Source: Diogma glabrata (Eukaryota; Arthropoda; Insecta; Diptera; Cylindrotomidae). Taken from it: 64,000 nucleotides of DNA. The notes under the pieces are model-generated. The model made no database searches, was not told the DNA's origin, and worked only from the letters and a program-made list of their open reading frames with translations. Both the position numbers and the translations under genes were made by a program. Numbering within the stretch: the stretch's first letter is position 1; each line of letters starts with the position of its first letter. This document shows, one piece after another, positions 21,561 to 33,722 of this stretch. The stretch covers positions 229,635,067 to 229,699,066 of the forward strand of contig OY856186.1 in assembly GCA_963693315.1 (NCBI GenBank), in the 5' to 3' direction.

Positions 21561-23400
21561 TTCCTTAATGAATTAAATGATACAACAGGAACAAGATTTT
21601 GTTTTATACCTAAACAATCTTTAACATGTTGCAAAACATTGCTTACGAATTGAGGTCCATTGTCCGAAATAAATCGTCGTGGTATTACAAATCTTAAAGT
21701 ATTTCATCTACTAACACCTTCGCACATGCTTAAGCTGTAGCTTTTCTTAATGCAAAAAAATTCAGTCCATCAAACCGCTTGGTTTTAAGTTGCTGATTTT
21801 ATATTTCATGCATTCTACTCATGATTTAACATAGTCTGCGATTGCTTTCTTCATTCCTTGCCAGAAATATTGACATCGGATTTTTACAATAGTTTTATCT
21901 ATTCCATAATAGCCAGCTAATAGATCGTTATAATATTTTTTTAGAATGTAATTCAGACCACTTTTTGGTATCTTGATCTGGAACATATCTATACAAAATA
22001 CCATGTTCAAGTAAGTATCTCCTATCAGTCCAGTTAGATAGAACAAGCTGGTCATTCTTTTCAAAACATAACATTATCTTTTTCAACTCGGCATCTTCTA
22101 TAATTGTAACTTTCAAAAATCACCGATACTATATGAATAAAAATCAATGCTAAATGAACTGATATTATGATTGATTTCTGATATTATGGTTTCATTCAAA
22201 GGTGGCCTTGATAATGTGCCTATTACTAAATTGGCCTTTCCTGGTATATAATTGAATTATAAATTGAACCCTTGTTTTAAAAACACCCGTCTAGCAAGGC
22301 GTCCGGATGGAGATGCCAGTGACATTAACCATTTTGATGGTTGGTAATCGGTTCCAACCGTCACCAACCGTCACCAAACTTGTTTAAGGCCCATATTACG
22401 TAGGACTGGATATTTGCTCCGCTTTCAGTAACAGCCGACTTGCGTACTCCATGGGTCATTGTCGCCCTACTCCTGCATATTTACTGGCATCGATTCTTAA
22501 CATGTGTGGCGTTGTTTCGTCTGCTTGTTGTAACACAGGTGAATTTTTCGAATGAAAACTTATGTATGTCATTCCATATAAATCATATAAATTCCAATTT
22601 TTCTTTGTTAAATCACTAAGAAGTCGCCCAATATCAGGAAAATAAGGAACAAATTTTCTATACCAGCTACAAGTCTGCAAAAACGATTTACCCTCCTTTG
22701 CATTACGCGAATCTTTACGATCTGCAATAGCAGAGAATTTGTCTGGATTAGTCCTTGTCTAGAATATGTGCAAAAAATGTTATTGACTCACGAAAAAATG
22801 AATATTTTTCTCTATTCGCACGTAAATTAATTTTATTAATCCTAATGAAAATTTGATCAAATTAAAATATCGTCTACATATGCCAAAATTGTGATATTGG
22901 TCAAACCAGCTTTTAATTTGTCAACTAATCGTTGAAACGTAGCAGGAGACCGATACTCATCCTTTTGAAACGATATAAACCGAAATGACAAATAAATAAA
23001 GTTTTGTCTCGATCTTCCATTCGAAGGTGCCTGCCAATAACCTGAACGAAAATCAAGTGACATCATAAATAATGTCTTTAGATGTAACAGCTCATCAAAA
23101 CGGGGCATTGGATATTTATCTGATTTTGTAATAACGTTCAAGCGCCTGTAATCGCTTTTAAACATAATATTTGTACGGCGGGCCATCATCTATTCAGCAC
23201 ACGTCGTTGGATCTCCCCGTAGTGCAAAAGTTTTTTCATTGTCATTTAGATTAACAGTTTCTCTCAGAAGTGTTGAGAGTAGAACCTTCATCAGACCGAA
23301 GTAAATTAATCGTGGATAAATTGCAGTACCATTAGCACCTAACATATTCATATTAAATATAGGCCTAGGCTTAAGATTCAAATCGAAATCATTTATTTGT
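21560..23400 (-). pseudogene. Gypsy-type pol remnant (RT, RNase H, integrase)
   Basis: Reading the minus strand from 23400: a linker ending FALRGDPTTCAE; then an RT with DYRRLNVITKSDKYPMPR, LDFRSGYWQAP and LAYVDDILI (23189-22857); the start of RNase H with QTCSWYRKFVPYFPDIGRLL and LQQADETTPHMLRIDAS (22680-22480); the integrase zinc domain, LAGYYGIDKTIVKIRCQYFW (22000-21830); and the core, RRFISDNGPQF in shifted frame (21690-21640). Catalytic YVDD is kept, but at least four frameshifts and internal deletions are present, including loss of the segment just before DYRRLN. The order is correct for Ty3/Gypsy. It is dead and much older than the element at 1.2-5.3 kb. Confidence 0.85.
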
Positions 23401-23790
23401 GAAGTAGATAAAAAAATTGTGTCAAACTATGACTATAACGGATTAACGAAATTATGATTTTCTACATCAGTATCGATCGATGAAGTTAGTACTTAGTACT
23501 TATAACATTTAGAAGTTAGAAGTTAACAGTTAGAAGTTAGTACTTATAGCATTTTTAGATGTATTACAAGCTGTTTGTTGATTTTTGTTGTTGAAATGAA
23601 GAAAATTTTAAAGATTAATGGTCTGAAATTTAGTGAAGTGAATTACACTTTAATTAATAGTAAAAGTATAATTTATGAAATATACAAAGATTTTTAAAAA
23701 ACGTGCCAAGATGACAAATATTATTTGTTTAGAGTAGAAAAATGTGTGAAATTTTAGTTTTTACCAATTAAATACCTTAAAAAGAAAAAC
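23401..23790. other. AT-rich spacer with short direct repeats
   Basis: The only structure seen is a run of AGAAGTTA / GTTAGTACTTA repeats at about 23485-23555. No gene. Confidence 0.5.
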
Positions 23791-24078
23791 TTGAAAACGT
23801 CAATCTAAAAAATTTAAAAAGAGGAAGAGTAAAAAGACTGTGGTTCAGTGAAGAGAAAAAGGAAGTTAAGACGGACTCCACATTGCAAACAGATATTGCG
23901 GAGTAGACTACTATCTTCAGCAGTCTCTCCGCAACAACATCTCCCTTGGACAAAAGAGCTAAGATGATCGAACAGATTCGCCTACCGATCACCCCAGTCC
24001 CACGTCATAAGGCGAGTCTTCGTATGGGTCACAATACGGCTAATTTGTGTAGGCTGCTTAAATGCTATACAAGGGGAT

Positions 24079-24466
24079 TGAAAATTTCGTGATTTCTGAT
24101 ATCCCCAATAAATTTTTAATTGATAATCCGAACATTCCGGTTCCTGGGATGAATGACCCTCGATATGAATGGGTTACAATTAATAGAATCCGAACAAATC
24201 ATGGAGTTACTAATTCTGCATTGCATAGATATGATGAAACTATTTCACCAGCTTGTGATTGTGGAAATTTAAATCAAACAGTCTCACATATTTATCAAGA
24301 ATGCCCGTTCAAACTATTTAATTGTGATTTATTGGATCTTCATATGCTGTCGGATGGAGCCAAATCATGGATTGAAAATCTTGATCTTCGTATATAAAGT
24401 CTAAATATTGTTATATTTTTTTTATCAAAATTTTGTAAATTTATATATACGATCAATAATAATAAT
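24079..24466 (+). mobile_element. Jockey-like LINE 3' fragment inserted in the LOA element
   Basis: 388 bp between two copies of AAGGGGAT (24071-24078 and 24467-24474), a target-site duplication. It encodes the C-terminal end of a Jockey-type ORF2 (NKFLIDNPNIPVPG, YEWVTINRIRTNHG, ACDCGNLNQTVSHIYQECP, SWIENLDLRI, stop at about 24397), homologous to 14440-14747, and ends in a (AAT)n tail. Strong 5' truncation is normal for LINEs. It split ORF1 of the host element. Confidence 0.88.
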
Positions 24467-25593
24467 AAGGGGATAACGACACAACCCATCTTGAGGTCTT
24501 GCAGCACAAAAGCGAAACGGCTTCGAGGGATAATGTCTCAAAGATTCCACCGAATACGATGACAATGACGGGTCTGAACAAGGTTGCATCAACCTATGCT
24601 AGTGCAGCCAAGAGCGGGCTGGTTGAAATTGTAGCATCATATACAATGAAATTATCAACAAGGAACAAAGCAATTTGATCCAGCAACGGCTGTTTTTCCT
24701 ATATGCTGAAACAAATAGGAACTCTGTCAACGTTTGCAGGGGTGTCAATTAAGAAGGAAAGCTTTAATGCCGATGTTTAAACGACTTCTCATTGAACAAG
24801 TTGGTGGCGGAAATTCCAGATTGCATTCCATGGGAAAGAGCACGGCTTTCAGTAATGAAGGTTTCACAAGATGCATCTGGCCAATATCTGGATTCACAGA
24901 CAATGTGAGACGACGATGTTGAGTGGCTTCAGACGTCATAATGGCTTGGAAAATACCAAATGGAGAATCCGACCGTACGGGCAGGAAGATATTGGCTTAG
25001 GATAAAACCTCTGCCGACGAAGACCTCCTGTGTCTTATCGATGAAGATAGTGTGAAATCTATATCTAAGCGAAACATTTCTTTAGTGGTTCAGTGGATGT
25101 AAAGTTTATTGGATCGGGCTGGAAGGCATAAGTGACAATCACTGTTACGATGGCAGTGGCTCGACAGCTCAACCGGTCAACTCGAAGCTCAACAAGTTAA
25201 CCTGCAACATAACATAAGTGGTTCATATAACCTCAAGGTTTGCCAGAAAATTGCATACAAAAATACTATTAATTCAGGAATCCAAGATCCATAAAACAGA
25301 GTATCACGATTTATCTATAAAGGGCTACGACATTTTGATTAAAAGGAGTCTTGACTCTTGACAAATCTCAGACCTCCATAGCATTATATTCCGTACGACT
25401 CCCCTAGTACCTCACCAGATTACCGAAATTAATGCGAGTGGTTGACTATCCCAAAAATAAAAACCTGAATAGCATAGTCGACTGTAACGCCAAATCACAT
25501 TACGTGGACTGGGAAAGCACCAATAACAAAAGCAATCAGTTTCTTTCAGAGTACTTGGTTACTACTAATTTGGAAATTCTGAATTCCGGAGGA

Positions 25594-25794
25594 GAGAACA
25601 CTTTTGTTAACGACCAAGGGCAAGAAACCATAGACGTCATTCTATACTTCTGGTTTCTTCTAGAAGACATCAGAAGCTGGAGAGTGTCAAGGAGAGCAGG
25701 AGAGCACACTTTTGTTAACGACCAACGGCAAGAAACCATATACGTCACTCTATTCTCCAGATTTCTTCTAGAAGACATCAGGAGCTGGAGAGTG
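25594..25794 (+). repeat. In-frame 108-bp tandem duplication
   Basis: The unit starting GAGAACACTTTTG at 25594 repeats from 25702 (GAGCACACTTTTG). Both encode TFVNDQ.QETI.V and FLLEDIRSWRV in the endonuclease of the LOA-like element. Because 108 is divisible by three, a 150-codon frame (25432-25884) stays open across it. Confidence 0.88.
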
Positions 25795-28244
25795 AGATTT
25801 TCTAGTAAAGCCGATCACAGCGGACGATCTCGTCGACTGGAACCCACAACAGATGAATTGAGTGTGCTTCAGGGGCTTTGTTGAGAAGAAACAGGCTAGT
25901 GGAAGCATTTCCAAGATCCGGCCTATTGATAAGACGATTGACCAGCTTTACGATCTGTTAATCTGGATTTTTGAACATTCGTCCCCTTAACGAGACAACG
26001 TAGAGCACACAAGTCAGTCTGGTGGAACAAAAACGTTGATAAGTTAAGACAAAGGTTTGACAAACTTCTGAACAGAGCCTTGAAAACTCGTGTTGGTTGA
26101 TTGGGCTCTGTACAGTGAAGCAAGAAAGTTTTTCAAAAGGGTTATTCGTAAATCAAAGAAAAAGTTTTACGTTGTACTGTGATTAATGGCATCACAGAGG
26201 GTGCTGCTCTAGGCTTTTAAAAAGGATCCTTTAGCAAAACTGGATAATATTAAATTATACAACGATACTCACACTTCAAAGGATGAAATTATACAGCACT
26301 CCTGCAACACCAATTTCCTGGCTGTGTACTTGGGAAAATTTTTAAAAAAGAAGCCGTCTAAAATAAGGAAAACTCTAACCAAATGGACTGAACAGTATCT
26401 GGACATAATAGGAGATAGGGTCTTAAGGATTTTCGTGATTTGCATAGCTCTTAGCTATGAACCACAGGAGTAACGTGAGTGTCATTTTTATCCAAAAACA
26501 AGGGCAGGTCAACTACTGCTAGACTAAAACTTCAGAAATCGATCGTTATATTAGAAATGTCTGTTTGAAGAAAACTCCGCTTAGCAATAGGCAAAACGCT
26601 TGTAGATGTGCATCGTGGAGGTCCTCAAGGGGGCGTTCTACCACACCTGCTGTGGAATATGATGGTAGATTAAGTCTTAATTGAATTAAATGATAGAGAG
26701 CTAAACTCGGCAGAAAAATGAGAACACTCTTGGCATTACCAACATTACGCTAGTGTCGAAGAATGGTCTCTCGATCAATGTTTTTAAGACAGAGCACGTT
26801 GCGTATACCAACAGAAGAAAACTAAACAACTTCACTCTTCCTTCCATTGGTAATCGGTAATTGGTTTCCCACAACACATTAACCCTCCAAGATGGTGTAA
26901 AGTATCTTGGTGTTACTCTCGACAAGCGGGTCAAATGTGCTGTTCATGTTGAGACTAAATGCGTAAACGCAACTCGACTTCTGTGGCAGTGCAGGGGGCT
27001 TTTGGCAGTAAATGGGGGCTGACTCCGAAAATGGTCTACTGGCTGTATAATGTAGTGGTTTGACACATTATCAGCTATGTGTCAATTGCATTACTCCCGA
27101 AAACTATTATTGAAAATGCGGTCAACAAATTGGAAGCGGTACAAAGGCTTGCTTGCTTATGAATTATTAGTGCTCCCTGTATCACTAGTGCCTCAGGACG
27201 CTGAATACAGCGAGTCTGAAAATTTTATTAGGCTTTCCCCCTTGCATATATTTGTAATATTAGAGGCTGTTAAGGCTACAAAAAAGCTCGAACTCCTGGG
27301 CACTACCAGAATCTGTAGGAAAAAACATCAAGCGCTATGGAGGAAGGAATCTGGAAGAAAATCTGACAGATATTTCCATGACAACTGAAGACTCAGTACC
27401 TCTAACTGCTTATTGAACATTGCGGCTAACATGTTGTACATCTACAAAGATGGATCTCTCACTGGAAATGCTGCAGAAGCTGTAAACTACTTTAGAAACG
27501 AAGATTTTGGGCTGCGATTTCCACTTGGCGAATACTGCACAGTCTTTCAGGCTGAGATATTCGCCACCATACAGCATCGAGGCGAGAGACAGAGTTTAAG
27601 TGGTCCGGCAAGGTCATTAATATTTTGAATGATAGCAAGGCTGCTCTAAAAGCTCTGGAAAACTACACGATTAAGTCAAAAATAGTACAAAAATGTTCTA
27701 GGTCTTTGAATTATCTCGGCCTTAAGAACAACATGTTACTGATATGGACATTAAGGTATAGTGGGAATACCAGGAACGAAAAAGCTAATGAATTAGTAAA
27801 GAGCTCCACAGGGAGGCTTATAGACCCCGAAACAACAATTGGTATATCAAAACGCTGGATAAGATCACTAGTCGATCCAGTAACTCCATGGAGGGACACA
27901 GAAAGCTACAAGGTCTCCAAGATGTTGACTCCATGATTGAGTCGGGAAACCACCGAATTTTTGTTGAACCTAACCTGGTGAGATTGCAGGTTAGTGGTGA
28001 GACTACTAACAGATCATAACCATGTGAATTATCATATGGTATGGCTTTGACTAGAAAATGATCCAACATGCCATTTCTGTCTTGCAGAAGATGAAATAGT
28101 CCCTCACATTGTAGTAGAATATTTGGCTTACTCAAGACTCCAAAACCGCATGTTAATATCAAACTATCTAAGGATAGAAGAACTCTGCAAAGCAAACCAT
28201 TCAAGTCTATTGACTTTTTTCAAAAAGGTTTTCAGCTCTTGAAT

Positions 28245-29276
28245 TTAAGGATGGCATAAAAGACTTATCAGCTTCTACATGTCTGGCTATGATTACATGG
28301 TCGCCTTGTCCAAAACCAAAATAAAAAATATAAAAGTTTGCCGGTTATTGTTTTTTTTTTTTCTATTTTATGTTTATTTATCTATTTATTTTTACTTATT
28401 TATTTATTTTATGGTTATAAAATCAGCAAAACGAAGCATATTCACTAATGACTAAAGCATATTCATTGCCCCGCTTAAATTATTTAATTTTTATATTAGG
28501 TGTTATAAAACGAATCCGTCCAACTCCAATTCTTTGGTTCATTTTATTTGAAAATTGCTTTTTGGTAGTTCTATGCGAATTCTAATTCGGCAAATAAAAC
28601 ACAGCTGTTATGTGTGTTATATAGGGGATTACTGTATTATTATTGAAGAACTTGCTACTATTCATTTTGAATTTTGATAGATTGTGATTGGTTTAGAAAA
28701 TGTTTTTGCTTAAATTCTGTTATAAATTTGGAAATATCCAGCCGACGACAATTACAGACTGTGTTTAAAAAATATAACAAGTGCAATTTTTGAAAAACTT
28801 TACCAACCTAACCATTTCAAATGCAACAAACAAACATCTTTTACGTACGTTCTTCTATTCCACTTTTAAAAATTGAAGGAAACTTTTTAAAAATTCCAAT
28901 AAAATTGATTGTGACACTAGGCATATAATTTGTGTCAAAAAATTAAATATCAAATCTCGAGTCATTTCACAGTCTTCTTAGCACAAAAATAAATAATTTA
29001 TGGAGACTAAATCAATCAATTAACCTGTCATAAAGTAACTCTGAGGCATTTTTTCGATTTCATATTCAGTTCAGAAATATAAAATTTTCGCAAAACATTA
29101 ATTAAAAAGTATAATTGAGATATTAGTAATTATTGTTGGCGGCTTCCAATTACAATCCTTATCGTTTTTTTTTTATTTTTTGTTATTCTAACATTCTAAA
29201 ACTAAAACAATAAAAGCGATATTTTATTATTATTATTATTATTATTATTGTTTACATTGAGTTATTTGATTTAATG
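28245..29276. other. AT-rich intergenic DNA with simple repeats
   Basis: Contains (TTTA)n-like sequence at about 28370-28412 and a (TTA)n microsatellite at about 29225-29249 just after the end of the cuticular gene. No gene is seen. Confidence 0.55.
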
Positions 29277-30055
29277 TTATTGCACAAACGCTACTGGATC
29301 CTTATGTCTATATGGAATCAAAGGTTGTGATAATTTAAATTGATTGTTTTTATTTTTACTATATATATTATGAATTTGTGTACTTCCGGGAGTTCTTGTT
29401 CGAATTTCTGTGCGATACCCTTTATCACCATCTACTTCATAATGCACCGTTCGAGCAATACCATCCGGTTCGATTACACCATACCGTCCAACAACATATG
29501 AACCTTTTCTATCTTCATAATGATCAAGACTAACACCGGATCCTGGATGATCGATGTAATATAAAAAAGAATAATTTATCTGAAAAAAAAAAATCAAAAG
29601 CAAAATGAATGGTAAGAAATCTTCTTAATTAAATTTAACATTGAAGATCAATAAATAATAATAACTGATTTGCATATTTGTTATTTGATGTTAGTAGTTA
29701 TATACTGTTACATCCGTAGTTTTTTCGAGACAAATCATGAAAAGAATGAATAGTTTAATGCAGTAGGGGTCGATATTAGAATTGCTTACAGTTTTTAATT
29801 GTTTTTTTTATTGTTTCGGAATTGTTGTTTAGTTTGTTGAGAGTTTGTTGTTTAGATTTTTGTTAGATCCGTTACCACAATATTTTAATTGATATAAATC
29901 TTTATTGGTTGATTACAACTTCGAATGTCTTCTTTAATTTTAACCCGGATTTTACTACTAACCTCATCGTCACGATGATTATTTTTGTAATCTGAATAAA
30001 ATTCAACATATTGTCCAAATGTCGTGATATTTATTAGAAATATGTAAACGATCAT
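29277..30055 (-). CDS. Cuticular protein, CPR family (RR domain), two exons
   Basis: A secreted chitin-binding cuticle protein. Exon A (29963-30055, 31 codons) encodes a hydrophobic signal peptide (MIVYIFLINITTFG) and QYVEFYSDYKNNHRDDE, and ends at a GAG/GTTAGT donor. The 383-bp intron (29580-29962) ends in a T-rich tract and CAG. Exon B (29277-29579) continues in phase 0 with INYSFLYYIDHPGSG, EDRKGSYVVGRYGVIEPDG and RTVHYEVDGDKGYRTEI, the Rebers-Riddiford fold; the usual Ala before Asp is Val. The total is 131 residues. A good acceptor (TTTCCAG, 30077-30083) lies just before exon A, so there is an upstream exon, either 5' UTR or a few more residues; the start at 30055 is chosen because it begins the signal peptide. 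The RR subtype is less clear than in the first gene. Splicing is inferred from consensus sites only. Confidence 0.85.
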
Positions 30056-30091
30056 CAACTTCAGTACATGAAGATCCTGGAAATAAAACAA

Positions 30092-32310
30092 ACGACACCT
30101 ATTATTTATTTAAATAGTTTTATTCGGTTTAACATTTAACGGTTACAAAAACAAATTTAATTGCTTAAAGCGTAAAATAAATTGATGATACAAAATTTTA
30201 ATGTCATTCACCATTCACCTTCGGTATTTTAATCTAGATCTTGGTTGAATTTTAATTACGACATACTTTTATAATTATATAAATAATGGAAAAGTTAGAG
30301 TTATAGACATTCCTTGATCTTTTTTAAACATTCTGTTTCATCGAAAATTTTTGAGAAAATTTTTAACATTTTTGTGGGAAAAAGCTTTTTTCTGTGATAG
30401 CAGATGAAAAATTTATTTTCCAGTAGGCTTAATCCCCTGTGAAAATAGGTTTTTTTTCCTCTAGCGTAAAAAGAATAACAAATTGTAGTTGCTTTGGTAT
30501 TTTCATATAGTTTTACAATGTTTTTAAAACAAAGCAACCATGAAAAAAAAATGAATATGAATTTTGAATGTTATTTTGCCGATTTCTAATTTAATAATTT
30601 TTAATAAATATCGTTTTTCGGCAAACGGCTGTAAAGTTAAACTTTACTGCCGCTAGGGAGTTAGCTAAAGTCTTACTTTTTAGCCTGCGACAGCAAAAGT
30701 AACACCATTTTTATTTTCTATTACGGAGGCTGTAGGGCTGTAGAGTAGCATTTGTTATTTGTTAGTTTGTTATTTTTTCAAACATATTATATAAATATGT
30801 CAACAAAAAATAAGTTGAATCTCATTGGATTATGATATTTTGAATTATTGTATGTTACTATGACAACAAAACATAACAAACAGTTTCATTCACACAAAAA
30901 AAAACGGAGTTCTCCTAACTCCGAATCGGTGTCAAATAATATCCCACCGATCGGATAAAGATTCATTTTATCCATTCGGAGTATTTATTTTGATTGTGAT
31001 TTACTATTATCGGATAAAAATATTTACACTAAAAAGGCAAAAACAACTTAATGTGGATAAAACTTTTAAATACTCGACTGATAAAAAAAGTCACTAAAAA
31101 ATAAATTTTATATACATATTTGGATAATTTCTTTTACCTAGGAAAGGATAAAATAGAAAGACTTTTTTAGTAGGAATTTCCCCCATGGATATTTGTTTAT
31201 TTTTTACACCACTCTGATAAAAGAAATTATTATAAAGGGATAAATTAAAACACAGTTCATTTAAATTAATAAAATTAAACTTTTTATTTATATAAATTTA
31301 ATTTACTATTTTACATACATAATTTAAAAGTTCTAATTTATTTTATTTGTATTGTTCTCAGCATAACATACCAAATTTTATTTTTTTTCAATTTTGTATT
31401 CCTTAAAGTCTAAGATGTCAATAAGTGTTAAATGTCTTATGTAAAGTTTATGATTATGAAAAGACTTAGAAAATTATTTTAATTTACAGAAAAACATATT
31501 TAACAAAAAGATAACAGAAAAAGAAAATTTAAAAGGAGAAAATTCAAAATTATTGAGATATTAACAAAACATAAAATAAAAAAGTATTAAATATTAAACT
31601 AACTGAATTTAGAACTTCTAAATGAATTTTTAATTCTTTTAACCTTGGGATCGGACAAACCTTCCTCAATTAATAAAAAATTTATACATGTCTTCAGGAT
31701 ATTTACAGTTAAATACAAAAAAAAATTTAAATAGTGAAATAAAATAATGAAAATTTTTAAATTGGCAGCAGGTATCTCCTTTGGCTTTGATCTTTAAATC
31801 CAATTTGTTGCTTGCAGTAGAAATTACTCTTCGAGATGGCTCTCTTAGAATCAGGTGTGGTTAATTTAAAATTTACTCGGGAACGTGTACCTGTTAAAAA
31901 TAAATAAATATTTAGTTGTGGTAATATGTAATTCTTTATAATGCAAGTAACATACCTTTTCAAATATAAAAAATTATAAATCGATGGATTAATTTTCTGA
32001 CATATGTTCTGTACAATTTGTCTAACACAATAAAATGTTTTATGTCATCGTCGAATTCTGTAAATATATAAAGTTAAAAACAGTCTAATTAGGGTTTGAA
32101 ATAAGTTTTTTTTTAAATTGGTTTAAATCTAACACCCATCAACAGGTATGAAACAGGTCTGTTCATGGTCTTTAAGATTCAAGTATCATAGGCGAAAAGA
32201 ATACAACAAAATAAAATGAATGTCTTATTTCTTATACATTCATATCCTTTAAGTCACGATATTAATTTTAATTATTAACTTAAATTTATCACTATATAAA
32301 ACAACAGATG
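30092..32310. other. AT-rich intergenic DNA, possible old TIR element
   Basis: No gene. CACACAAAAAAAAA at 30893 and TTTTTTTGTGTG near 33330 could be the ends of a 2.4-kb element, and about 50 bp just outside each end are similar to each other (30840-30892 and 33343-33392, sharing GAATTATTGTAT and CTATGACAACAAAA). There is a small hairpin, CGGAGTTCTCCTAACTCCG, near 30904. Confidence 0.35.
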
Positions 32311-32696
32311 AAGGGTACAGGGGAAAAACAACGTAAGTCCATTTTTTTCGAAATCGAGTTAGTGCTGCTATTTATTGAAGAAATACAAAAGCTTTTCAGT
32401 TGGTATATTCAATTTTGATGAATATGAAACCCAGCCCATATAAATCAATTGAAAAGAATTCGCAACATTGTTTTTATAACCAATTTACAGGGGAAAAACA
32501 ACTTAATTCACCATTTTTTACCAACAAACGCCGCTGGTGGCCCCGGTTCAAAACACTTTTATGAGCCATGTCTATTCATTGTTTAATCCGAATTCACAAA
32601 TTTTCTTGCATTTTAAAGACTTCAATTCAAACACAAAACTTCAATTTTCTCGGATTTTGATTTTATGGACTTACGTTGCTTTTCACCTGTACCCTT
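32311..32696. mobile_element. MITE with AAGGGTACAGG ends
   Basis: 386 bp bounded by inverted repeats of about 31 bp: AAGGGTACAGGGGAAAAACA with ACGTAAGTCCAT at the left, and the reverse complement with two or three changes at the right. A partial extra copy of the terminal motif (TTACAGGGGAAAAACAACTT) is found near 32486. No open frame and no clear TSD. Confidence 0.8.
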
Positions 32697-33558
32697 AAGA
32701 TTTTAATGCTTACCTTCTTCCAAAATATCAATATGTACATCATTAAAATTGGGTTGACGATTACAAATTTATGCACTCCATTGAAATTTATCTTAAATAG
32801 TATATCTTTTTCACAATATACACTCAAAAAATCTAATTAAATTTTACAATATTTTTACAAATTCACAACACACAAAATTATTTTAAATTTATCAAACACT
32901 TTTATAAATAATTTAATATTTTTTAAAATTATTATCTTTTGGAGAACCGTAGGTTAACCGATCATCAAACAACTAATTTGAATGAATATTTAAATAAACT
33001 AATTAATTTAAATTTCGGTCAAAAGAAAAAATAAAACCGAATGCACAGCGAATTATGCTTCGACAACATTAACTCCAAACGGAGTTAACGTTTCACTCCT
33101 TTAAAGCTAATCAAGTAGTTGGGAAGTACCTTCCAAAAAAAGACTCGGTTAATCTTTATGCATATAGCTAGGTTTACACTAAACGGTGTTAAAAAAATGT
33201 CTTTCAATCTTTTTGAAATGTTTAAAATAAGAAGCCTTTTTTGTGGAGTTAATTTATTCCAATCGGATAGAATATCAAATATTTTTTCGGATAAAATACA
33301 ATTCACACCGCGATATTTTTTTGTGTGTTGGATAACGAAATTTGGAATTATTGTATAACTATGACAACAAAATAACAACTATTTCAATTGAATTATGAAA
33401 TTTTGAAAAGGCTGCTATGATAAAAAAATTTTATTCATACAAATTTAAATGTTTTTTTTCTCTTTTTTGGAAGTAATTATGACGATAAAAATTCATATTT
33501 ATAAACATTTTGATTTATTAATTTCATATTTATAAAAAATTTAACGTTTGCCGTAAAA
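32697..33558. other. AT-rich intergenic DNA
   Basis: Contains the right side of the possible TIR element noted at 30.9-33.3 kb. The overlapping open frames at 33085-33378 on both strands are low-complexity and unrecognised. Confidence 0.45.
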
Positions 33559-33671
33559 ATAGTGTATTTAATTCGGAGCTAAAGTGACTTTTTGTGTTTC
33601 GTCTATAATTGTCAAACTATAAACTCAACACAAAAAGTATCACTTTAGCTCCTAATTAAATAATGTACTAT
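33559..33671. repeat. Palindromic mini-element, 113 bp
   Basis: The arm GGAGCTAAAGTGACTTTTTGTG (33574-33596) pairs with CACAAAAAGTATCACTTTAGCTCC (33629-33653), and the pairing extends outward through TTTAATT/AATTAAA and ATAGT/ACTAT. A related single arm occurs at 45388-45437 inside another MITE. Confidence 0.75.
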
Positions 33672-33722
33672 TATTTATTTACTACATAGAAAAAATTGTA
33701 TTTCCTACGTGAGATAAAAACA

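Larger units (their letters stand above)
23800..28240 (+). pseudogene. LOA-like LINE with RNase H, decayed
   Basis: Broken frames spell a whole two-ORF LINE. ORF1: PVPRHKASLRMGHNTANLCR (near 24000), then beyond an insertion GLNKVASTYASAAKSGL (near 24575) and EIPDCIPWERARLSV (near 24810). ORF2: endonuclease end DCNAKSHYVDWESTNNKSNQ (near 25485), an RT with HRGGPQGGVLPHLLWNMMVD (near 26610), GLSINVFKTEHVAYTNRRKL (near 26770) and VKYLGVTLDKRVKC (near 26900), RNase H with YIYKDGSLTG and LGEYCTVFQAEIFA (27435-27570) and NDSKAALKALENY (near 27630), then a C-terminal CHFC region (near 28070). RNase H after RT and the ORF1 motifs favour the LOA/I group. The YADD segment is lost or frameshifted. It carries an inserted fragment (24079-24466) and a tandem duplication (25594-25794). 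Confidence 0.8.
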
